A stretch of DNA of 7,600 nucleotides from Candidatus Cloacimonadota bacterium. Its GTDB lineage: Bacteria; Cloacimonadota; Cloacimonadia; Cloacimonadales; TCS61. The stretch lies in contig JAOZPK010000107.1 in assembly GCA_029932755.1 (NCBI GenBank), forward strand, positions 1-7,600, given 5' to 3'. Positions 1 through 7,300 of this stretch are shown here, in pieces (position 1 is the first letter of the stretch; the number at the start of each line of letters is the position of its first letter). The translations under genes and the position numbers were made by a program. The notes below the pieces were generated by a model. The model was not told the DNA's origin. It was given only the letters and a program-made list of their open reading frames with translations, and did not search any database.

Positions 1-139
1 AGTTCGGCTTTTTTGGTGTGGTTGTGTAAACTCTTGTACACACACCTCTTCTTTGTGGGCAGGAATCGAGAGCTCTATTTTGCTTTTTCTTCACTATCTT
101 CTTTCTGCCTTTACGTATCAACTGATTAATTGTTGGCAC
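1..139 (-). CDS. rpsL: 30S ribosomal protein S12 (5' part, cut by the left edge)
   Basis: S12 is a 30S subunit protein that sits at the decoding centre and helps monitor codon-anticodon pairing. The first 46 residues are present and begin MPTINQLIRKGRKK. They align without gaps to my recollection of E. coli S12, including the motifs CPQRRGVCTRVYTTTPKKPN at residues 27-46. The start is GTG at 139-137: an in-frame TAA lies just upstream at 154-152, no ATG or TTG lies between, and a GGAGG motif precedes it by 5 bases. Lys43, the residue whose substitution classically gives streptomycin resistance, is the wild-type lysine. The gene follows rpoC by 19 bases on the same strand with no terminator between, so it is probably co-transcribed with rpoBC. 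The rest of the protein (normally about 120-140 residues in total) lies outside the window. Identity is secure. Confidence 0.97.
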   Translation of the reverse strand, partial: MPTINQLIRKGRKKIVKKKQNRALDSCPQRRGVCTRVYTTTPKKPN

Positions 140-144
140 TATTT

Positions 145-149
145 CCTCC
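145..149 (-). promoter_or_regulatory. Shine-Dalgarno site of rpsL (GGAGG)
   Basis: GGAGG on the minus strand lies 5 bases before the GTG start of rpsL, within the 19-base spacer after the rpoC stop. It decides the start, because the initiator is not ATG and an in-frame stop lies only 12 bases upstream of the GTG. The spacer has no inverted repeat plus T-run that would act as a terminator. Confidence 0.9.
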
Positions 150-158
150 GTTTATTTA

Positions 159-3100
159 TTAGAAATCAAGGATATCATCAAGCGATTCTTCTTTTTCCTG
201 ATGAGCAAACTCTTGAATGATCTCGGTAATTGATTTACCTTCATCAATAGCTTTTTTAACCTGGTCATTATAGAACTTGGTTCCAGTACCTATCGGAATT
301 CTATGACCGATAATAATACTTTCTTTAAGACCTTCAAGGTTATCTACTTTCCCTTCAATAGAAGCTTGAGTAAGAACTTTTGTGGTCTCTTGGAACGAAG
401 CTGCAGAAAGCCAGCTTTCTGTTAAAAGCGAAGCTTTTGTAATACCCAGAAGAAGTTGCTCAAAGGTAGCTCCTTCGCCACCCTCTTCTTCAATGCGCTT
501 GTTTTCTCTATTAACTTGATTTCTATTTACTATCTCACCTTCCAGGAACATTGTATGTCCCGGATTGAGTATTCTAACTTTTTTAAACATTTGACGAATG
601 ATCACACCAATGTGTTTATCATCGATCTTTACACCCTGTTTTCTATAAACTTCCTGGATCTCATTAACAATAAGCATCTGAGCAGCAGTGATACCTTTTG
701 CTTTAAGAATATCGTGAGGATCTAGAGGACCGCTTGATAAAGCATCACCACTGTCAACTCTATCACCTTCATGAACGATAATTCTTTTTCCAGGTGGAAT
801 TATATATTTCTTCTCTGTCTCTTCTCCTACATTAATGTAAATTACACGTCCGGATTTTGAGAGATCTCCAATAGAAACTAATCCAGAGATTTCAGAAAGA
901 ATAGCTTTTTCTTTTGGTACTCGAGCTTCGAAAAGATCCTGAACTCGTGGTAGACCACCAGTAATATCACTTTGTTTTATAGTAATTCGGGAAGATTTAC
1001 CAAGTACATCACCTGGATATACATAAATACCATCTTCTACCTCAACCATCAAGCCAGATTGGATAGGAACAAGGATCTGTTTACCTTTTTTTGGAATGAT
1101 CTTGAACTGAGCTTGAAGTTTGCGGTCTTTTGATTCGATAATTGTGATTTCTCTTGAACCTGTCAGTTCATTAAATTCTTCTTTGTAAGTAATATCTTTT
1201 ATAAAATGTTCGAATTTAAGTTCACCTTTAGCGGGAGCGATAAGTGGATTATTATAATGGTCCCAACTGAACAATTTAGTATTCTTAACAACTTTTTGAC
1301 CATCCTGTACAAAAATAGTAGCAGCATATTCCACTTTATATGATTCCAATTCGGAACCATCTTCATCGTTAATTATCTTGATCTTTCCGAAATAACCACT
1401 GGAAATAAGTTCCTCATTTCGGTTTATAACTGTATTCATTTTTACAAACTTTATAATACCGTCTGTAATTGCAGCCACTTCAGCCAGGTCCACATCTGTA
1501 CTTGTTGTACCACCAATATGGAAAGTACGGAGTGTAAGCTGGGTTCCAGGTTCACCAATACTTTGTGCAGCAATTACACCCACAGGCTCACCAATGGTAG
1601 AAGGTTTATTGTTGCCCAAATTTCTTCCGTAACATTTTGCACAAATTCCATTCTTAGATTCACAAGTCAATACGGATCTGATCCTGATGGAGTTGATGCC
1701 ATGATCTTGAATAGTTTGAGCCATCTCATTTGTGATCTCAGAATTTGCAAACACGATAATCTTCTCTGTAATAGGGTCGATAATATCTTCAGCAGTTGTT
1801 CTACCTTTGATTCTTTCATAGAGTGGTTCTACAGTTTCCAAACCTTCTTTAAGAGCAGTAACGGTAATACCTTCGATTGTTCCGCAATCTTCACTCGTTA
1901 TTACAGCATTCTGAGCAACATCTACAAGACGTCTTGTGAGGTATCCTGCATCAGCGGTTTTGAGAGCTGTATCAGCAAGACCCTTACGTGCGCCATGAGT
2001 AGAGATAAAGTATTCAAGAACCGTAAGACCTTCTTTAAAGTTAGATTTAATTGGAGTTTCAATAACTTCGGCACCTCTATCGGAAGTACCACGTGAAGGT
2101 TTATCCATCAAACCACGAAGAGCTCCAAGTTGCTTGATCTGGTCTTTACCACCACGAGCACCAGAAAGGTACATCATATTTATTGAGTTAAAACCACCTT
2201 GATCAGCCTCTAATTCTTTCATAAGAAGATCTGTAACTTTCTCAGTAGTTAATTTCCATTTATCAATTACACGGTTATAACGTTCTGTCTCAGTAATTTC
2301 ACCATTCATATAACTGGTTATGATCTTAGCAACTTCTTTTTCTGTTTTTGCTATAAATTTATTTTTATCTTTTGGAGAAATTACATCACTAGAACTAAAT
2401 GTAATACCCGCTTTTGTCGCATATTTGAACCCAAGATCTTTAATGTCATCAAGAAATACTGCTGTTCTTGCTTGCCCAATAGTTTCATAGCATTCCATAG
2501 ATAGATCGTTCAATTTACCTTTTGTAAAAGTATAATTCTTAAAAGAAAGTTCAGGAGGAAGGATTTGATTAAAAATAACCCGACCGATGGTTGTAGTAAT
2601 GATCTTTCCATTAATGATAACATTGATCCATGTATATAGTTCTAAATCGACACTATTTGCAATTTGCCCCTTTTGGTTTTTTAAATGATCTTCCTGTTCA
2701 TAGGCAAGTAGCACTTCATCAGAAGAGCTGAAATATTTCAATTTTTTGGTATCTTCCGGTTTCTTATATTTTAAAACGGTTAAATAATAATTACCCAGAA
2801 CGATATCCTGATTGGTTGCCATAGCAAGTTTTCCGCTGGCAGGAAGTAACAAATTTCTTGTTGATAGCATAAGAACTCGTGCTTCCATTTGGGCTTCATT
2901 GGAAAGAGGTACATGAACAGCCATCTGGTCACCGTCAAAATCCGCATTATATGGGATACAAACAAGTGGATGAAGTTCTATTGCCTTTCCTTCTGTAAGT
3001 ACCGGCATAAATGCCTGAATACCATGTTTGTGCAATGTTGGTGCACGATTCAGAAGAACAGGATAATCTTTTATAACGTCTTCCAGGATCTTCCAGATCT

Positions 3101-4310
3101 CAGGACGTTTCTTTTCAATTAATTTCTTTGCTGTTTTTGCTTTTTCTGCTTCACCAATCTTTTCTAGTCTTTCAATGATGAAAGGTTTGAAAAGCTCGAT
3201 AGCCATCTCTTTAGGTAATCCACATTGATGAAGTTTGAGATTAGGTCCTACAGTAATCACAGAACGTCCGGAATAATCCACACGCTTTCCAAGCAGGTTT
3301 TGACGGAATCTACCGCTTTTACCTTTAAGCTGATCAGCAAGAGCCTTAAGAGGTCTGTTCCCTCTTCCTTTTACCGGTCTAGATTTTCTGGAATTATCAA
3401 TAAGGGCATCTACAGCTTCCTGCAGCATACGCTTTTCGTTTCTTAAGATTACTTCAGGTGCATTAATATCGATAAGTCCGCGAAGTCTGTTATTACGAGT
3501 AATCACTCTCCTATAAAGTTCATTGAAATCAGCTGTGGCAAATCTACCACCGTCAAGTTGAACTAAAGGTCTTAGGGTTGGTGGTAAGACGGGGAGAACT
3601 TCTAAAACCATCCATCCTGGATTATTACCGGATTTACGGAAAGCATCAATAACTTTAAGGCGTTTAATTGCTTTTTGCTTCTTCTGAATGGAAGTTTCCA
3701 TCTTAATGATCGTGCGTAGGTTCATTGCTTCATCTTCAAGATTAATCTCTTCAAGTAGAACTTTGATTGCTTCTGCACCCATTAAGGCAACAAAATTTTC
3801 ACCAATACGATCTCTGATCTCGTAGTATTCATCAACATTTACAAGATCTCCTTCTTCGTAATCGCTATCACCCGGATTTAGGACAATATATGATTCATAA
3901 TAGAGAACACGTTCCAATTTGCTAACAGGCATATTGAGTAGTGTTCCAACTACACTTGGCATGCTTTTTACAAACCATATGTGAGAAATTGGAACTGCCA
4001 ATTCGATATGACCCATACGTGAACGACGTACTCGTGAAGTAGTAATTTCAACACCACAACGGTCACATACAGTATTTTGGAAACGCTTTTTCTTATATTT
4101 TCCACAACTACATTCGTAATCCTTTTCGGGACCAAAAATTCTTTCACAGAAAAGTCCACCTTTCTCAGGTTTAAGAGTACGATAGTTAAGAGTATCAGGT
4201 TTTGTAACCTCTCCATAACTCCATTCACGGATCGAATCGGGAGAAGCTATCTTGATTCTTACTTTATCGTAATTTTCTATTCTTTTATCTCGCTTAATAT
4301 CTCTAATCAC
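159..4310 (-). CDS. rpoC: DNA-directed RNA polymerase beta' subunit (complete)
   Basis: Beta' is the largest subunit of bacterial RNA polymerase. It carries the catalytic magnesium and forms the clamp, bridge helix and trigger loop. The protein has 1383 residues, close to E. coli (1407). Visible in order: N-terminal zinc ribbon with Cys67, Cys69, Cys82 and Cys85; clamp helices that bind sigma (about 259-306); the basic segment around 310-350; the catalytic motif NADFDGD at 455-461 with Asp457, Asp459 and Asp461; the bridge helix in about 766-804; the second zinc site with Cys809, Cys883, Cys890 and Cys893; the trigger loop starting GEPGTQLTLRTFHIGG at 919-934 (Arg928, His931); a large insertion (about 939-1115); the second half of the trigger-loop region (TGGLPRVQDLFEAR, 1117-1130); and a C-terminal segment matching the omega-binding region (IPIGTGTKF, 1338-1346). 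The start is GTG at 4310-4308, directly after the rpoB stop and in the same frame, with GGAGG 7 bases upstream; the N-terminus fits the usual family length. It ends with TAA. One odd site is LHKHG at 426-430, where LHRLG is usual in bacteria. Identity is secure. Confidence 0.99.
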   Translation of the reverse strand: MIRDIKRDKRIENYDKVRIKIASPDSIREWSYGEVTKPDTLNYRTLKPEKGGLFCERIFGPEKDYECSCGKYKKKRFQNTVCDRCGVEITTSRVRRSRMGHIELAVPISHIWFVKSMPSVVGTLLNMPVSKLERVLYYESYIVLNPGDSDYEEGDLVNVDEYYEIRDRIGENFVALMGAEAIKVLLEEINLEDEAMNLRTIIKMETSIQKKQKAIKRLKVIDAFRKSGNNPGWMVLEVLPVLPPTLRPLVQLDGGRFATADFNELYRRVITRNNRLRGLIDINAPEVILRNEKRMLQEAVDALIDNSRKSRPVKGRGNRPLKALADQLKGKSGRFRQNLLGKRVDYSGRSVITVGPNLKLHQCGLPKEMAIELFKPFIIERLEKIGEAEKAKTAKKLIEKKRPEIWKILEDVIKDYPVLLNRAPTLHKHGIQAFMPVLTEGKAIELHPLVCIPYNADFDGDQMAVHVPLSNEAQMEARVLMLSTRNLLLPASGKLAMATNQDIVLGNYYLTVLKYKKPEDTKKLKYFSSSDEVLLAYEQEDHLKNQKGQIANSVDLELYTWINVIINGKIITTTIGRVIFNQILPPELSFKNYTFTKGKLNDLSMECYETIGQARTAVFLDDIKDLGFKYATKAGITFSSSDVISPKDKNKFIAKTEKEVAKIITSYMNGEITETERYNRVIDKWKLTTEKVTDLLMKELEADQGGFNSINMMYLSGARGGKDQIKQLGALRGLMDKPSRGTSDRGAEVIETPIKSNFKEGLTVLEYFISTHGARKGLADTALKTADAGYLTRRLVDVAQNAVITSEDCGTIEGITVTALKEGLETVEPLYERIKGRTTAEDIIDPITEKIIVFANSEITNEMAQTIQDHGINSIRIRSVLTCESKNGICAKCYGRNLGNNKPSTIGEPVGVIAAQSIGEPGTQLTLRTFHIGGTTSTDVDLAEVAAITDGIIKFVKMNTVINRNEELISSGYFGKIKIINDEDGSELESYKVEYAATIFVQDGQKVVKNTKLFSWDHYNNPLIAPAKGELKFEHFIKDITYKEEFNELTGSREITIIESKDRKLQAQFKIIPKKGKQILVPIQSGLMVEVEDGIYVYPGDVLGKSSRITIKQSDITGGLPRVQDLFEARVPKEKAILSEISGLVSIGDLSKSGRVIYINVGEETEKKYIIPPGKRIIVHEGDRVDSGDALSSGPLDPHDILKAKGITAAQMLIVNEIQEVYRKQGVKIDDKHIGVIIRQMFKKVRILNPGHTMFLEGEIVNRNQVNRENKRIEEEGGEGATFEQLLLGITKASLLTESWLSAASFQETTKVLTQASIEGKVDNLEGLKESIIIGHRIPIGTGTKFYNDQVKKAIDEGKSITEIIQEFAHQEKEESLDDILDF
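966..1496 (-). other. Lineage-specific insertion in the beta' trigger loop (SI3-like)
   Basis: About 177 residues (939-1115 of beta') separate the two conserved halves of the trigger loop, FHIGG and TGGLPRVQDLF. The spacing resembles that of E. coli, whose insertion SI3 is about 185 residues and is built from sandwich-barrel hybrid motifs. The segment is poorly conserved, rich in Lys, Glu and Ile, and has repeated beta-strand-like stretches ending in Gly turns, for example IAPAKGELKF and VPIQSGLMVEVEDG. These suggest barrel-type folds, but the fold is inferred. Firmicutes and Actinobacteria lack such an insertion here, so it helps to place the organism. The edges are approximate. Confidence 0.8.
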
Positions 4311-7300
4311 TTACAGGCCTCCATTATGTTTCTTGTCTGCAAGAAACTCAACGTCAAAGCAAAGGGATTTCAATTCACTTACTAACACATTGAAAGATTC
4401 CGGGATTCCGGGTTTCGGCGGATTCATACCGCTTGTAATAGCTTTAAATGCATTAGTTCTACCTTCGACATCATCACTCTTGATGGTTAGCATCTCTTCT
4501 AAAAGACGAGAAGCACCATATGCTTCAAGTGCCCATACCTCCATCTCTCCTAATCTCTGACCACCATGTTGAGCTTTACCACCCAAAGGTTGTTGGGTGA
4601 TAAGTGAGTAAGGTCCAGTAGAACGGGCATGCATTTTATCTGCGACCAGGTGATTAAGTTTAAGCATATACATAACTCCGACTGTAACTCTTTCTTTGAA
4701 AGGTTCACCTGTTTTCCCATCATAAAGTACTTGTTTCCCATCCAATTCCAATTTGACTTTCTTCATTGATTTATCAATATCAGCAAGAGTTGCACCGTCG
4801 AAAACAGGAGTTTCAAAATTAACCCCAAGAATCTTAGCTACCATACCAAGATGGGTTTCCATGATCTGACCGATATTCATACGGGAAGGTACACCAAGTG
4901 GATTCAAAATAATGTCAATTGATTCACCATTTTCCATATAAGGCATATCGGCAATCGGACTTATTCTAGATATTACACCCTTATTCCCGTGACGACCAGC
5001 CATTTTATCACCAACTGCGATTTTACGCTTTTTGGCAATATATACCTTTACCATTTTACGAACACCATAAGGAAGTTCGTCACCATGTTTAAGACGTTCT
5101 TTAGCTTTTTTGAAGATGTTGTCACTCTCTTCATAAGCTACTTTAGCTTTCAGGATGATCTCATTGTATATATTTTGGTTCATTTCAGCATCTTCTACCA
5201 GATCGTAATCTAGATTCAGACGCTTGAAATTTATTTTTTTTAAAGAATTTTTTGTAATCTTTATACCGGAAGGAACAAAGAACATATTTGTTTTTTCGTC
5301 AACAATGTTCTTAGCAGTATTTCCAATAAGAATTTTCTCCAGTTTACCTTGAAGATATCCCTGGATTTTCTTCTGTCTCTCTTTGTGTTCCTGCTTGATG
5401 CGTTGAAGAGATTCCAGTTTTAATTCTTGATCTTCAAATTCTTCTGTAGATTCAAGACGCGAGAAAACCTTCACATCAATAACCACACCTTCCATTCCAG
5501 GTTTTGCCTTAAGTGAGCTATTGGTAAAATCTCCGGCACGGTCACCGAAAAGAGCACGCATAAGATTTTCTTCCGGGGAAGGATCGATATCTACGTTCTT
5601 CGGAGTTATCTTTCCAACAATGATGTCACCTGCTTTTACAACAGATCCAACTCTTATAACACCAGATTTATCCAAGTTTCTTAGAGCCTTAATTGGAACA
5701 TTAGGAATATCGTAGGCAAGCTCTTCTTTTCCGTTTTTCATGATACGAACTAAAACTTCATGCTCCTCAATATAAACTGAAGTAAGAGTATCTTCTCGAG
5801 CAACTTTTTCGCTGAGAATAATAGCATCCTCATAGTTGTATCCATACCAAGGCATGAAGGCAACCAGCATATTGCTTCCAAGTGCTAATCTATTATCAGT
5901 TATTGATGGACCATCAGAGATCAGATCTCCTCTTTTCACCTTATCGCCTGCTTTAACAGAGGGTCTTTGGTGAATGGATGTATCCTGATTTGAACGTGCG
6001 AATTTTTTTAGATAAACACGATTCTTTGTGCCAATATCAAGTATACTTTCATCAGGATTGTCTCTTTCAATATCTATATAGGAACTTGTAACTTTTTTAA
6101 CAACACCATCAAAGGGAGCTGTAGCGGTAGAACCACTATCTCTGGCAATGATCTCTTCCATGCCTGTTCCAACCATTGGAACTTCCGGGTTCATTAAGGG
6201 TACAGCTTGACGCTGCATATTAGATCCCATCAGAGCACGGTTTGCATCGTCGTGTTCCAAAAATGGAATAAGAGATGCAGATGCTGAAACTATCTGCTGC
6301 GGTGATACATCAAGAAATTGTACTTCCTCAGGTTTTACCTGTAGGAATTCGCCTTGGTGACGGGCAAATACAAGATTGTCAGTAATATTAGTATTTTCAT
6401 CATAATTCACATTGGCTTGTGCAATAATATAATTTTCTTCCTGATTTGCATCAAGAAACAGAACTTCAGAAGTGATCTTGCTGTTTTCTACTTTAATATA
6501 AGGGGTTTCTAAGAATCCAAGTTCATTTACTCTTGCATACATAGCGGGCGAAGAGATAAGACCAATATTCGGACCCTCAGGAGTTTCAATTGGGCAGATA
6601 CGTCCATAATGAGAATAGTGAACATCTCGAACCTCGAAACCGGCACGTTCTCTGGTAAGTCCACCAGGACCAAGTGCTGAGAGTCTTCTTTTATGTGTTA
6701 TTCCGGTTAGCGGATTAGTTTGTTCCATATATTGAGAAAGTTGACCCGTAAGGAAGAACGATTGCACGACAGCAATAAGTGCATTGCTATTGATTAGGTC
6801 GTGAAGTGTAACTTCATCCGGATTAGCTATCGACATTCTTTCTACAGCAGTTCTGGCTACACGAGAAAGACCAATGTTGTATTGCTCAGCCAGGAGCTCT
6901 CCGACGGTTCTAACTCTTCTATTTGCCAGGTGATCAATATCATCAATTCTATCTTCATCTTTATATACGGCAATCAATTTATCAATGATAGCGATAAGAT
7001 CTTCTTTTGTAAGAACATGAGTGTTGATATCAATGTTCAGACCTAAACGAGTATTAAGTTTATGACGTCCAACTTTACCAAGATTGTATCTTCTTTCATT
7101 AAAGAACATTCTGTTAAAAAGATCTAAAGCAATTTCATATGTAGGTTCTTCACCTGGGCGTATAAGTGTGTATATTTTCTTTAATGCTTCTTCCTGAGTA
7201 GTCGTTTGATCTTTAGCAATAGTTTGTTCGATTATTTTTCTGGTGATCTCAAAATTAGATTTAATAACATCTATTTTTTTAATTCCGCCTTCAACCATTG

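Noticed and set aside
1..139. Streptomycin-resistance allele of rpsL
   Set aside because: Lys43 is the wild-type residue in the part seen. The second resistance region (around Lys88) is outside the window, so nothing can be said about it.
140..158. Terminator or promoter between rpoC and rpsL
   Set aside because: The 19 bases hold only an AT-rich stretch and the GGAGG site. No inverted repeat with a T-run is visible, and there is no room for paired -35 and -10 elements.
1518..2096. A 192-codon open frame on the plus strand opposite rpoC
   Set aside because: It lies wholly antisense to the highly conserved bridge-helix and zinc-site region of rpoC. Its composition (rich in Ser, Cys, Phe) looks like a complement shadow and it matches no family I know.
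2360..2800. Intein or other foreign insertion in rpoC, suggested by the weakly conserved stretch after residue 500
   Set aside because: The stretch (about 505-650) matches the length and position of the normal variable part of beta' after the catalytic loop, and no intein splice motifs are seen.
4077..4385. Plus-strand open frame across the rpoB/rpoC junction
   Set aside because: It is antisense to conserved coding sequence at both ends, and its protein is low-complexity and Phe/Ser-rich, as expected of a shadow frame.
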